Shown in pieces: positions 34,269 through 43,531 of a stretch of DNA of 47,564 nucleotides. This DNA comes from Desulfobacteraceae bacterium. GTDB lineage: Bacteria > Desulfobacterota > Desulfobacteria > Desulfobacterales > JAABSP01. The stretch spans positions 1 through 47,564 of the forward strand of contig JAABSP010000040.1 in NCBI GenBank assembly GCA_011390345.1. Reading direction: 5' to 3'. How positions within the stretch are numbered: the stretch's first letter is position 1; each line of letters begins with the position of its first letter. The translations under genes were made by a program, and so were the position numbers. The notes under the pieces were generated by a model, which made no database searches, was not told where the DNA came from, and worked only from the letters and a program-made list of their open reading frames with translations.

Positions 34269-34316
34269 CGGATATCCACGCGGATATACCCGCAGATATC
34301 CCCTCAGGTATCCCCT
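34269..34316. repeat. Four-copy 12-bp tandem repeat between megL-like gene and ribD
   Basis: Units CGGATATCCACG, CGGATATACCCG, CAGATATCCCCT and CAGGTATCCCCT follow each other without gaps. The last overlaps the ribD stop codon (34304-34306). Confidence 0.85.
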
Positions 34317-35407
34317 TGGATCATCACGTCGTCATCAAAGCGGAAGACCTGAATGTTTTTCACCGGAATCGCCTTCTCCATAAGCTGGGGGCCGATTCCG
34401 CCGCAGATGGAGATCCCCTCTCCTCCCAGGATCTTGGGGGCATAGAAGAAGTTGATCCGGTCTGGGATTTTGGCCTCAAAGGCCCCGGCGATCACCCGGC
34501 CGCCCCCCTCGATTAAAAGGCTGGTGACACCCATCGCGCCCAGACGATCCATCAGCGGATCGAGCGCGATCCGGCCAGTGCGCGTGATGGGAGAAAAGAG
34601 CACTTCCGCGCCTTTGGCTTCGATGATGCCGATCTTCTCCGGAGATGCGTCCTCTCCGGCAACGATCAGAGTCTTTGCATCGGATCGAAGGTTCAAGACT
34701 TTTGCGGCCGGGGAGATGGAGAGCTTTGAATCGAGGATGATCCGGATCGGATCTCTGCCCGGCCCGTGGGGCAGCCGGAAGGTCAGCCGGGTGGTGAGGC
34801 TCGGGTCATCCTTTTTGACCGTCTCGATGCCCACCATGATCCCGTCCATCCCATGGCGCAGCCGGTGGACGTACTCCCTTGAACGCTCACCGGTCACCCA
34901 TTTGGAGTCTCCGGTTGCGGTCGCGATCCGGCCGTCCAGGGTGGCTGCACACTTCACCAGGACATAGGGCCGCCCCGTTCGGACATGCTTGATGAAGAAC
35001 CGGTTCAGCTCCTCTGCCTCGGCCCTGCAGAGCCCCGTCTCCACTCTCAGCCCCTGTGACATCAAGTAATCGTTTCCGCCGCCGTTGACCCCCGGGTTCG
35101 GATCTTCCATCGCGACCACGACCCGCCTGACCCCGGCCTTCATCACCGCCTCGGTGCAGGGCGGGGTTCGTCCCGTATGGTTGCACGGCTCCAGTGTGAC
35201 ATAGAGGGTTGCGCCGTCTGCAGCCTCCCCGGCATCCTTCAGCGCGTTGACCTCGGCATGGGGCCCGCCGACTTTCTCATGGAACCCCTTTCCGACGATC
35301 TTTCCCTCTTTGACCACCACCGCGCCGACCATGGGATTGGGAGCGGTGTACCCCTCCCCTTTCCGGGCTAGCTCCAGGGCCATCTCCATCAATTCCCTGT
35401 CATTCAT
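34304..35407 (-). CDS. ribD: Bifunctional riboflavin deaminase/reductase
   Basis: A 367-residue protein. The N-terminal zinc deaminase domain has PHAEVNAL and EPCNHTGRTPPC; the C-terminal DHFR-like reductase domain has VKCAATLDGRIAT, GDSKWVTG and LIEGGG. It catalyses the second and third steps of riboflavin synthesis. I use ATG 35407, which has GGGGAG upstream and overlaps the nrdR stop by 8 bp; the longer open frame runs back into nrdR. Other rib genes are not in the window. Confidence 0.95.
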   Translation of the reverse strand: MNDRELMEMALELARKGEGYTAPNPMVGAVVVKEGKIVGKGFHEKVGGPHAEVNALKDAGEAADGATLYVTLEPCNHTGRTPPCTEAVMKAGVRRVVVAMEDPNPGVNGGGNDYLMSQGLRVETGLCRAEAEELNRFFIKHVRTGRPYVLVKCAATLDGRIATATGDSKWVTGERSREYVHRLRHGMDGIMVGIETVKKDDPSLTTRLTFRLPHGPGRDPIRIILDSKLSISPAAKVLNLRSDAKTLIVAGEDASPEKIGIIEAKGAEVLFSPITRTGRIALDPLMDRLGAMGVTSLLIEGGGRVIAGAFEAKIPDRINFFYAPKILGGEGISICGGIGPQLMEKAIPVKNIQVFRFDDDVMIQGDT

Positions 35408-35981
35408 CGGCTTTCTCCCCGCCACCGGCAGCCTGATCCTTTTCCGGCTTCTCCGCTTCCGGCTCTCCTTCCCGGTCCGGCTTATCCGCTTCCGCACTTC
35501 CGGAAGAATCGACCTGCCACGGGATATCCCCGCGGCTTGTCAGGCTCTTCAGCTCGGAATAGAAATCCTCCGCATCCTTGAACTCCCGATAGACCGATGC
35601 AAACCTGACATAGGCCACCGCATCGACCCCCTGGAGCCATTTCATGGCCTTCTCACCGATCAGACTGGAGGGAATCTCCTTCTCCCCGGTCTCCTTCAGG
35701 TCCCCCTCCAGCTCGTCTAAAAAGCTCTCGATCAGATTCATGCTGATGTTGCGCTTCTCACAGGCCCGCTGGATGCCGGAACGGACCTTCTCCCGCGCGA
35801 AGACCTGACGCCGGTTGTCCTTTTTCAGGATCATGATGGGAACCTCCTCCACCTGCTCATAGGTGGTGAAACGCCGCTCGCACGCGATGCACTGGCGGCG
35901 CCTGCGGATGGTATCCCCATCCCGGCTCAGCCGGGAGTCGGTCACTTTATTGTTGATCTCACCGCAGAAGGGACACTTCAT
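35400..35981 (-). CDS. nrdR: Ribonucleotide reductase regulator NrdR, long-tailed
   Basis: A 193-residue repressor. The zinc ribbon has C3, C6, C31 and C34; an ATP-cone spans about 46-136 ([14 protein letters not shown] to [10 protein letters not shown]). It senses (d)ATP and represses nrd operons through NrdR boxes. NrdR proteins are usually about 150 residues; here there are about 40 extra acidic, Lys/Glu/Pro-rich residues at the C-terminus after DIPWQVDSS. It overlaps the deaminase stop by 4 bp (ATGA). Confidence 0.95.
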   Translation of the reverse strand: MKCPFCGEINNKVTDSRLSRDGDTIRRRRQCIACERRFTTYEQVEEVPIMILKKDNRRQVFAREKVRSGIQRACEKRNISMNLIESFLDELEGDLKETGEKEIPSSLIGEKAMKWLQGVDAVAYVRFASVYREFKDAEDFYSELKSLTSRGDIPWQVDSSGSAEADKPDREGEPEAEKPEKDQAAGGGEKADE

Positions 35982-36454
35982 AACCGTTCTTCCTCCCCCT
36001 TTCCCTCTATCCAGATCCGTTCGATGGACGCCTCCTCCAGGATCCGCTCAGATAGTTCATCCGTATATCCGGAGGCATAATAGAGGGTTCGAATACCGGC
36101 ATTGATGATCATCTTCGCACAGATGGAACAGGGAAGGTTGGTGCAGAAAAGGGTTGCGCCTTTGAGGGAGACCCCATGATAGGCCGCCTGGATGATCGCA
36201 TTCTGCTCTGCATGGATGCCCCGGCAGAGTTCATGGCGCTCTCCCGAGGGAACGGACATGGATTTGCGCAGGCATCCGGTCTCCGCGCAGTGCGCGATGC
36301 CCGACGGTGCGCCGTTGTAGCCGGTGGAAAGGATGCGCTTCTCTTTGACCAGAATCGCGCCCACGGCCCTGCGCAGACAGGTGGAGCGCTTGGCCACGAG
36401 CCGCGCAATGTCCATGAAATACTCCTCCCACGAAGGGCGGTCATGGGATACCAT
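35978..36454 (-). CDS. dCMP deaminase (ComEB-like)
   Basis: A 158-residue zinc deaminase with the family order [22 protein letters not shown], the Zn motif HAEQNAI and PCSICAK. It converts dCMP to dUMP for thymidylate synthesis. Its ATG directly abuts the glyA stop and it overlaps nrdR; together with glyA (one-carbon supply) this makes a deoxynucleotide-themed operon. Confidence 0.93.
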   Translation of the reverse strand: MVSHDRPSWEEYFMDIARLVAKRSTCLRRAVGAILVKEKRILSTGYNGAPSGIAHCAETGCLRKSMSVPSGERHELCRGIHAEQNAIIQAAYHGVSLKGATLFCTNLPCSICAKMIINAGIRTLYYASGYTDELSERILEEASIERIWIEGKGEEERL

Positions 36455-37717
36455 CTATGGAATCGGGCCGTCGCCGTTGGGATAGAGAGGAAAGGCTTCG
36501 CACAGTTCTGTGACGGTTCGCCGAGTCGATGCGATCACCGATTCATCCTTGGGGTTTTGAAGCACGGAGACGATCAGCCGCGCGATGACGGCCATCTCCT
36601 TCTCCCCCATTCCCCGGCTGGTCAGCGCGGGTGTGCCGATGCGGACACCGCTGGTAACCTGGGGACTTCGGGTCTCATAGGGAATCGCGTTCTTGTTGAC
36701 GGTAATCCCGGCCATGCCCAAAACGTCCTGCGCATCCTGCCCTGTGATCTCCAGATCCGTCAGATCCGCAAGCATCATATGGTTGTCCGTGCCGGCCGAG
36801 ACCAGAGAGATACCCGCCTCCTGAAGATGATCGGCCAGAGCCCTGGCATTTGCAACGATATTCCGCTGATACTCTTTAAAAGCATCTGTTGCCGCCAGCT
36901 TGAAGGCCACGGCCTTTGCCGCGATCACATGCATGAGGGGTCCCCCCTGGATACCAGGGAAGATCTGGCTGTTGAGCTTTCTGCTGTAGTCGGTTCGGGC
37001 GAGTATCAAGCCTCCCCGGGGGCCCCGGAGAGTCTTGTGGGTGGTGCTGGTGACCACATCGGCATGAGGAACCGGCGAAGGATGGACTCCTGCCGCCACC
37101 AGCCCCGCGATGTGAGCCATGTCAACCATCAGATAGGCTCCGACCTCCTCTGCGATCCTTTCAAAGGCAGGAAAATCGATGATTCTCGGATAGGCCGAAG
37201 CCCCGGCCACGATCATCTTGGGCCGATGCTCCTTTGCCAGCGCTTCGACCCGATCGTAGTCGATGGTTCCAGTATCCCGATCCAGCCCGTAATGGATGAA
37301 CTTGAAAAACCGGCCCGAAAAGCTGGCCGTACTGCCGTGGGTGAGATGCCCCCCGTGGGCCAGATCCATCCCCAGCACCCGATCCCCCGGCTCCAGAAGC
37401 GCGAAATAGACGCCCATGTTGGCCTGGGACCCGGAATGGGGCTGGACATTGGCATAGGCCGCACCAAAGAGCGTTTTGGCCCTCTCGATCGCGAGGTTTT
37501 CCGCCACATCCACATGCTCGCATCCGCCGTAATAGCGCTTGGCCGGATATCCTTCGGCATACTTGTTTGTAAGCACACAACCCTGTGTTGCCATGACCGC
37601 AGGCGAGGCGATATTCTCCGATGCGATCATCTCCAGGGTGTTCTTCTGGCGATCCAGCTCATCGGTGATGACGGCTGCGATCTCCGGATCTACGTTTCTG
37701 ATGACTTTCAAATCCAC
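36455..37717 (-). CDS. glyA: Serine hydroxymethyltransferase, GTG start
   Basis: A 420-residue PLP enzyme that interconverts serine and glycine with tetrahydrofolate. It shows [21 protein letters not shown], the PLP-lysine motif [14 protein letters not shown] and the late [11 protein letters not shown]. The reading frame extends upstream into rpiB, but the family start near the N-terminus and length fit GTG 37717, 8 bp after the rpiB stop; AAGGGG lies about 11 bp upstream. Confidence 0.94.
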   Translation of the reverse strand: MDLKVIRNVDPEIAAVITDELDRQKNTLEMIASENIASPAVMATQGCVLTNKYAEGYPAKRYYGGCEHVDVAENLAIERAKTLFGAAYANVQPHSGSQANMGVYFALLEPGDRVLGMDLAHGGHLTHGSTASFSGRFFKFIHYGLDRDTGTIDYDRVEALAKEHRPKMIVAGASAYPRIIDFPAFERIAEEVGAYLMVDMAHIAGLVAAGVHPSPVPHADVVTSTTHKTLRGPRGGLILARTDYSRKLNSQIFPGIQGGPLMHVIAAKAVAFKLAATDAFKEYQRNIVANARALADHLQEAGISLVSAGTDNHMMLADLTDLEITGQDAQDVLGMAGITVNKNAIPYETRSPQVTSGVRIGTPALTSRGMGEKEMAVIARLIVSVLQNPKDESVIASTRRTVTELCEAFPLYPNGDGPIP

Positions 37718-37725
37718 CGCTTTTT

Positions 37726-38184
37726 TTACCCCTTGCTGCCGAATTGATCCATGGTATGAATGCGCTCCTGATGGCGTCCCCCTTCGAACTCGGTCTCCAG
37801 CCACGCATCCACGATCCCGATGGCCAGCACATCGCCGATGACCCGGCCTCCCATCACCAGGATGTTGGCGTTGTTGTGCTTTTTGGCCATAATTGCAGAG
37901 AAGAGATCGTTGCAGAGCGCGGCCCGGACCCCGGTAAAGCGGTTGGCCGTCATGGACATGCCGATGCCGGTTCCGCAGAGAAGAATCCCCCGCTTGTCGG
38001 TTCCCCGGGCCACGGCTTTTGCCACCATTGCGCCGTAATCCACATAGTTGACCGATGCGGGGCCAAAGGTTCCCTTATCCTCCACAGGAATTCCTTTTTC
38101 CTCCAGATGCGCCTTTACCCGATCCTTCAGCCCATAGGCCGCATGATCGCATCCGATGATAATGGGTGTATTCTCCTGATCCAT
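37726..38184 (-). CDS. rpiB: Ribose-5-phosphate isomerase B
   Basis: A 152-residue Rpi[14 protein letters not shown] at the N-terminus, then [11 protein letters not shown], the [13 protein letters not shown] active-site loop and [11 protein letters not shown] with [10 protein letters not shown]. It is the first gene of the rpiB-glyA-deaminase-nrdR-ribD unit. ATG 38184 is chosen over an upstream start at 38226 on family fit; its ribosome site is weak. Confidence 0.94.
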   Translation of the reverse strand: MDQENTPIIIGCDHAAYGLKDRVKAHLEEKGIPVEDKGTFGPASVNYVDYGAMVAKAVARGTDKRGILLCGTGIGMSMTANRFTGVRAALCNDLFSAIMAKKHNNANILVMGGRVIGDVLAIGIVDAWLETEFEGGRHQERIHTMDQFGSKG

Positions 38185-38370
38185 TGATTCTTTTCCGTGA
38201 TTCTTTTTTTGATTCCCATTTGGCAACCCTCTGTTTTCGACGGTTTCCGAGTCTTTCCGAAAGCGGAAATCCTTTGAAAGGGTGCATAAAAATATGAATA
38301 TATACCGTTATACCGGTTGAACTGCAAGAGAAAACTTTCAATTCCCTACAAGAAGATTTTTGTGGAATAA

Positions 38371-38447
38371 CGCAATTTTTTACGCTCCGGGAAATTGACA
38401 TAACGCCTTCATCTGGTGTAAAAGTCCAAAAGGCGCAATTTTTTACG
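38371..38447 (+). promoter_or_regulatory. Promoter flanked by two 14-bp direct repeats
   Basis: A perfect -35 TTGACA (38395-38400) with a TGTAAA -10 (38417-38422, 16-bp spacing) precedes the PKD-repeat gene. CGCAATTTTTTACG occurs twice, at 38371-38384 and 38434-38447, bracketing the promoter. This looks like a two-site operator for an unknown regulator. The rest of 38185-38474 is AT-rich without a gene. Confidence 0.55.
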
Positions 38448-38474
38448 GATATCTTTCAAAAGGGGAATGATCAA

Positions 38475-41400
38475 ATGGGAAAAAGAATTGCTGTTGTATC
38501 TGTTTTTATCTCACTGTTCCTGATGGCCGGTTTACCGGCCTGGGGACAGGCTCCTGAACCCGCCACCATTCGAGGAACGGTAACGGTAGATGATGCCATG
38601 TCCGGCTTTGGGCAGAACTATCGAATCGAGGCCACTCTAGCCGATGGTACCGCATTTGATCCACCTGCGGCCGACACCGATGGGGTGGATCTGTTCGGGA
38701 TGTATTACATTCGAATCCCCATCTATGATCCCGAAGAGCAGCCCCAGGGCGTTGAGCCGGGAAGTACAGTCATCCTTCATCTCTATCAGGAGGATACTGA
38801 ACTGCAAATTCTCTCCCCTGCCAGCGGAGAGGTCATTGTCGAAGAGAGCGGTTCCATGACCATCGCCAACATCGAGGCCACGACCGAGGATACCCCTCCG
38901 GTGGTCCCCGGAGACAACTCTCCCCCTACGGCCGCAGCCGGCCCGGATCGAAATGTCCTCGAAGGCGCGACAGTGCGGCTGGATGCATCCAACTCGTCGG
39001 ACCCGGACCCCGGAGACACCCTCACCTATCTCTGGGAGCAGACCGAGGGCACGCCTCAGATCACTCTTACCGATGCCAACAAAGCCGTAACAACCTTTCA
39101 GGCCCCGGTGATCAGCGGGGAAAGCACATCCTTAACCTTTCAACTGACGGTCAAAGACGCGGACGGACAGAGCAGCACGGATACCGTCATCGTCAACATC
39201 TCGAAGACCACATCAGCCAACTATCCGCCCACCGCGGATGCAGGGCCCTACCAGACCGTGAAGTCGGGTGATATCGTCACCTTGGACGGCTCCAACTCCA
39301 CGGACCGGGAGAACAATATCGTCTCCTATGAATGGGAGCAGATCGGAGGCCCTGACGTTGCGCTTTCGGCTTCCAATGTTCTGCAGCCGACCTTTACGGC
39401 GCCGGAGATCGAGGGAACCGGCGGTGCGGCCCTCACCTTCGAATTGACCGTAACCGATGCCGGAGAACTCCGGAACACGGACCGGGTCACCATCAATGTC
39501 ACCACACAGAATCGACCCCCGGTGGCCGAGGCCGGCTCCTATCAGACAGCTACCGAAGGAGAGGTCATCACCCTGGACGGCTCCGGCTCTTCGGACCCGG
39601 ATGACGGAATTTCCGGCTATGAATGGTCACAGCTCACCGGACCTGCGGTCTCCCTTTCTGATCCCACCGCACTGCAGCCCAACTTTACTGCACCGGATGT
39701 GGATGCCGGCGGCGCATCCCTCACCTTCGAACTGATCGTCACCGACAATGGCGGACTGAAAAACGCAGATCGGGTCACCATCAATGTCACTTATGAAAAC
39801 CAGCCCCCGACCGCAGAGGCCGGAGAGGATCAGACCGTGGCCGAGGGGACGGCTGTTACCCTGGATGGAACAAACTCTATAGATATGGATAACGGCATCG
39901 ACACCTACAAATGGAGCCAGCTCGAAGGGCCTGCAGTGACGCTGGCAACGCCTGCCGAGGCCCAAACGACCTTCACCGCGCCCGATGTGGGCACAGAGGG
40001 GGCCACGCTGATCTTTGAACTGGAGGTCACTGACAAAGAGGAATTGAAGGCTGCGGATCAGGTGACGATCACCGTCACATTCGTAAACAGCCCCCCGGTA
40101 GCAGAGGCCGGAGAGAATCGAATGGTGATGCCGGGCAGCCAAGTGCAACTGGATGCCGCCGGAAGCACAGATCCGGACGAACAGGATCTGACCTACGCAT
40201 GGACACAACTGGAAGGGGAGCCCCAGCTTGAACTGACCGGGGCCGATACAGCCACCCCGACTTTCACGGCACCGGAGATCGAAGAGGATCAGAGATTTCT
40301 CTTTCAACTGGAGGTGGCCGATTCCGAAGAGGAAAAGAGCACGGATACGGTGGAAATCACTGTGAGCCAGAATGCGAACAAACCGCCGGTGGCAGATGCC
40401 GGAGAGGATCAGACCGTTCTGTCCGGAGCTGTCGTCACCCTGGACGGCTCCGCGTCTGCAGACCCCGAAGAGGAAGCCCTCTCCTATACCTGGAGCCAGA
40501 TCGACGAGGGACAGCCGATCATGATCCAGTCTCCAAATACGGCTTCTGCCACCTTTACAGCGCCGGCCGTTGAAGAGGAGACGGTCTTTACGTTTCAACT
40601 GACGGTTGAAGACAGCGCCGGCCTTACGGCACAAGAGACTGTTATCGTCCGTGTGAATCCGGCTCCGGTCAATGCACCGCCCATCGCAAATGCAGGCGAA
40701 GATCGTACCGTTGTCGAAGGTACGGTGGTAACCCTCGATGCCTCGGCCTCCACGGACCCGGATGACGATATAGTTTCCTATCGCTGGTCACAGGTGGATG
40801 ACGGCGCGCCGGTTGTCGCCTCTCTGCAGGGGGCAAGCTCGGCACAGGCCACATTCACTGCCCCGGACGTCACAGATCCCCAAAACAATGTCCTCACCTT
40901 CGAGCTGGCGGTGACAGACTCAGCGGCAAATCGTACAACCGACAGAGTCTCTGTCACCATCACCCCGCCGGTCAATCAGCCGCCGACCCCAGATGCCGGA
41001 GAGAGAATCTCGACAGTGGAAGGGGAGACCGTCACCCTCGATGGAACAGGGTCAACGGACCCGGATGGTGCAATCACCGGATATCATTGGGAGCAGGTTG
41101 AAGGGCCGGCCGTGACCCTCTCTGACCCGGCATCTTCACAGCCAACCTTTGTGGCGCCGCCAGTGGAGGCCGGAGAGATCCTTCTGAGCTTCTCTCTTAC
41201 GGTGAAGGATAACGCAGAGCAGGAGGCCGTCTCCGAACCGGTGCATGTGATGGTCTTCAACAGCGAGTTTCCCGGCTATGATCCCAATGTCATTCCATTT
41301 GCGGCCTCAACCGATAAATTTGTGGGCATCACCGTTGAAGGCGGCGCGATGGTGGGCCTCTGGCCCATCGAAGCGACCACCATCTCGGAAACCGCAGGCC

Positions 41401-41774
41401 GCCCCGGGGCCCTTCCCTACGGGCTCATGGACATGGCCATCAAAATCCCGGAAGGTGGGAATGCCGCCACCGTGCGCTTTCAGCTTCCGGAGCCGGCCCT
41501 GGCCGGATATACCTGGTATAGGTTCAATGCCCAGGAAGGATGGAAGTCCTTTGGCGACAAAGCCGTGTTTACGCCGGAAAGAAATGTGGCCACACTGACG
41601 CTGACAGACGGCGGGGCCGAGGATGACAACGGCAATCCGTTCTTCATCCGGGTTCTGGCCGGGCCCGGTTCGACGCCGGTCATTCCCCCGGAGGAACCGG
41701 AAGAACCGCAGGATAACGGAGGTGGCGGCGGAGACGGCGACTCCAACTGCTTTATCCGTAGCCTGACCCGCTAA
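38475..41774 (+). CDS. Exported protein with eight PKD/REJ-like repeats
   Basis: A 1099-residue secreted or surface protein. There is a Sec signal peptide (cleavage after about PAWG-QA, 25) and an N-terminal beta domain (about 30-150). Eight tandem repeats of about 90-98 residues run over about 155-925, each starting N.PP.A.AG and containing VTLDGS.S.DP, Y.WSQ, FTAP and LTFEL.VTD. A choice-of-anchor U-like domain (about 945-1070; YGLMDMAIKIPEGG) and a Gly-rich tail ending GDSNCFIRSLTR follow. The tail resembles the start of the CFI...-type C-terminal sorting motifs but is cut short. A role in adhesion or surface structure is inferred. AAGGGGA precedes the ATG; the stop overlaps the convergent gene by 4 bp. 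Confidence 0.88.
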   Translation: MGKRIAVVSVFISLFLMAGLPAWGQAPEPATIRGTVTVDDAMSGFGQNYRIEATLADGTAFDPPAADTDGVDLFGMYYIRIPIYDPEEQPQGVEPGSTVILHLYQEDTELQILSPASGEVIVEESGSMTIANIEATTEDTPPVVPGDNSPPTAAAGPDRNVLEGATVRLDASNSSDPDPGDTLTYLWEQTEGTPQITLTDANKAVTTFQAPVISGESTSLTFQLTVKDADGQSSTDTVIVNISKTTSANYPPTADAGPYQTVKSGDIVTLDGSNSTDRENNIVSYEWEQIGGPDVALSASNVLQPTFTAPEIEGTGGAALTFELTVTDAGELRNTDRVTINVTTQNRPPVAEAGSYQTATEGEVITLDGSGSSDPDDGISGYEWSQLTGPAVSLSDPTALQPNFTAPDVDAGGASLTFELIVTDNGGLKNADRVTINVTYENQPPTAEAGEDQTVAEGTAVTLDGTNSIDMDNGIDTYKWSQLEGPAVTLATPAEAQTTFTAPDVGTEGATLIFELEVTDKEELKAADQVTITVTFVNSPPVAEAGENRMVMPGSQVQLDAAGSTDPDEQDLTYAWTQLEGEPQLELTGADTATPTFTAPEIEEDQRFLFQLEVADSEEEKSTDTVEITVSQNANKPPVADAGEDQTVLSGAVVTLDGSASADPEEEALSYTWSQIDEGQPIMIQSPNTASATFTAPAVEEETVFTFQLTVEDSAGLTAQETVIVRVNPAPVNAPPIANAGEDRTVVEGTVVTLDASASTDPDDDIVSYRWSQVDDGAPVVASLQGASSAQATFTAPDVTDPQNNVLTFELAVTDSAANRTTDRVSVTITPPVNQPPTPDAGERISTVEGETVTLDGTGSTDPDGAITGYHWEQVEGPAVTLSDPASSQPTFVAPPVEAGEILLSFSLTVKDNAEQEAVSEPVHVMVFNSEFPGYDPNVIPFAASTDKFVGITVEGGAMVGLWPIEATTISETAGRPGALPYGLMDMAIKIPEGGNAATVRFQLPEPALAGYTWYRFNAQEGWKSFGDKAVFTPERNVATLTLTDGGAEDDNGNPFFIRVLAGPGSTPVIPPEEPEEPQDNGGGGGDGDSNCFIRSLTR

Positions 41775-42550
41775 CGCATCACCTCCTGCAGATCCGCGGC
41801 GCGGACCTTGGCGTCTTTCAACTTGACGCTTCTCAGGTCCGCGCCCTTCAAATAGGCCCCTCTCAGATCCGCGCCGGTCATATCTGCCCCCTGAAACATG
41901 GCCCGTTCGAGATTCGCCCCCCGCAGATCAGCGCCTTTGAGATTCGCGCCGTAAAGATAGGCCCCGCTCAGATCGGCCCCCCTCAGATCCGCGTTTTCGA
42001 AATCGACCCAGTAGAGATCCGCGCCGCTCAGCATCGCTTCCTTCAGTACCGCATTTTTCATGATGGCCCGCTTGAACCCGGTCCCCTTGGCGTAGATTCC
42101 GGTCAGGTCCGCATCGGTCAGATCCGCTGCACTCAGGTTGGACCGGTAGAGGTTGGCTCCGGATAGATCTGCCCTGCGCAAAATCCCCCGCTTGAGATAG
42201 ACCGTTTGAAGATTGGCTTCGGCAAGGTTTGCATCCTGGAGGTCGGTCTCGATCATGTAGGCGAGTTCGAGATTGGCCCCCTTCAGGTTTGCCCCTTTGA
42301 AGCTTGCGGCATAGCACTTCATGCTACGGAGAAATGCCCCCTCGAGGTTGGCCCCGTCCAGGTTCGTCTCACGCAGCAGGGCCCCCTCCAGATCCGCGCC
42401 CTGAAGATCCACATCGGTGAGATCGCACTTGATGCAGTTCCGTCCCTCTCCCCGCAGTTTTGCCAGATCTTCGGGATCATAAGCACTGACTCCGGTGATC
42501 CTTGCCAAAAAAAAACAGATTCCGAATAGAATACAGATACGCTTTTTCAT
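41771..42550 (-). CDS. Secreted pentapeptide-repeat protein
   Basis: A 259-residue protein with a Sec signal peptide (MKKRICILFGICFF to VSA), a C-x2-C pair in NCIKCDL, then about 40 tandem A(D/N)LxG pentapeptides forming a right-handed quadrilateral beta-helix to the C-terminus. The initial 'DPEDLAKLRGEGRNCIKCDL' type lead is common in such exported proteins. Function unknown. I start at ATG 42550 (GGAG upstream) instead of 42562. The regular repeat means length changes by recombination are likely. Confidence 0.9.
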   Translation of the reverse strand: MKKRICILFGICFFLARITGVSAYDPEDLAKLRGEGRNCIKCDLTDVDLQGADLEGALLRETNLDGANLEGAFLRSMKCYAASFKGANLKGANLELAYMIETDLQDANLAEANLQTVYLKRGILRRADLSGANLYRSNLSAADLTDADLTGIYAKGTGFKRAIMKNAVLKEAMLSGADLYWVDFENADLRGADLSGAYLYGANLKGADLRGANLERAMFQGADMTGADLRGAYLKGADLRSVKLKDAKVRAADLQEVMR

Positions 42551-42662
42551 AGATGGCTCCATCCCTTTTAAGTTGTCACCCCTCTCTTATTTTGATACCA
42601 CATTATGCAGGTCTGAAATCAACCTTTTTTCATCCACCGCTGAAACAGCAAAGGATATCATT

Positions 42663-42983
42663 ATGCTGCTTTACCATCCCAAGGATCTGGAACTCAAGGA
42701 GATCGTACCCGGCTTCAAGGTTCGCTTTGTCCACTCGGAAAGCATGACTTTTGCGCACTGGAGCATCTCGGCCGGTGCAGCCCTTCCGGCACACGCCCAT
42801 CCCCATGAACAGGTGGTCAATATGATCGAGGGGGAATTCGAGCTGACGGTTGACGGTGAGGCCCAGGTTCTTCAGCCCGGGGATGTGGTGGTGGTCCCGT
42901 CCAATGCCTCCCATTCCGGAAGAGCCGTCACCGACTGCCGGATCATCGATGTGTTCTATCCGGTGAGAGAGGATTACCGATAA
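42663..42983 (+). CDS. Small cupin-domain protein
   Basis: A 106-residue single cupin barrel. Metal-binding motif 1 is [18 protein letters not shown] and motif 2 is [15 protein letters not shown]. This is the layout of small metal-binding cupins of unspecified reaction. AAAGGAT lies 8 bp before ATG 42663; the longer open frame from 42495 is antisense to the pentapeptide gene and not used. It is 22 bp upstream of yjbQ. Confidence 0.9.
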   Translation: MLLYHPKDLELKEIVPGFKVRFVHSESMTFAHWSISAGAALPAHAHPHEQVVNMIEGEFELTVDGEAQVLQPGDVVVVPSNASHSGRAVTDCRIIDVFYPVREDYR

Positions 42984-43005
42984 ACCGATCGAAAGGAGGA
43001 GATTC

Positions 43006-43422
43006 ATGAAGAGCTACCGAAAAGAACTCTGGTTCGAGGTGCCGACCAGGCGCGCCTTCATCAACATCACCCCGCAGGTAAAAGAATGCCTTGCCGAAAG
43101 CGGGATCAAAGAGGGGCTGGTACTGGTCAACGCGATGCATATCACGGCATCGGTCTTCATCAATGACGACGAGTCTGGCCTCCACCACGACTATGAGGTC
43201 TGGCTGGAGAAGCTGGCTCCCCATGAGCCGGTCTCATCCTACCGGCACAATGTGGGGGAGGACAACGCGGATGCCCACATGAAGCGGCAGATCATGGGCC
43301 GGGAGACCGTGGTGGCCGTCACCGAAGGAAAGCTCGACTTCGGCACCTGGGAGCAGATCTTCTACGGCGAGTTCGACGGCCGGCGGCGCAAACGGGTGCT
43401 GGTGAAGATCATAGGCGAGTAG
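43006..43422 (+). CDS. yjbQ: YjbQ / UPF0047 protein
   Basis: A 138-residue protein with the UPF0047 signature [15 protein letters not shown] and [20 protein letters not shown], with conserved His/Asp around a metal-like site and a final [14 protein letters not shown]. The family shows weak thiamine-phosphate synthase activity. AAAGGAGG precedes ATG 43006. It probably shares a transcript with the cupin gene. Confidence 0.93.
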   Translation: MKSYRKELWFEVPTRRAFINITPQVKECLAESGIKEGLVLVNAMHITASVFINDDESGLHHDYEVWLEKLAPHEPVSSYRHNVGEDNADAHMKRQIMGRETVVAVTEGKLDFGTWEQIFYGEFDGRRRKRVLVKIIGE

Positions 43423-43433
43423 CCGGAACAATG

Positions 43434-43463
43434 CGGATGTGGAGACGGAGGTGGAGGCGGAGG
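43434..43463. repeat. Short purine-rich tandem repeat after yjbQ
   Basis: Hexamers GGATGT, GGAGAC, GGAGGT, GGAGGC and GGAGGT follow in tandem just past the yjbQ stop, readable as a degenerate 12-bp unit. Confidence 0.5.
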
Positions 43464-43531
43464 TAAAACGCGCGGGTGCGCTGCAGAACCGCCTCCAGGA
43501 TATCGCGGTCCTTCATCCCTTTTAAAATAAG

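Noticed and set aside
38475-41774. PKD repeat DNA considered as a CRISPR or satellite array
   Set aside because: Repeats are about 280 bp, in frame and diverged at the DNA level; they are protein domains. No CRISPR array was seen anywhere in the window.
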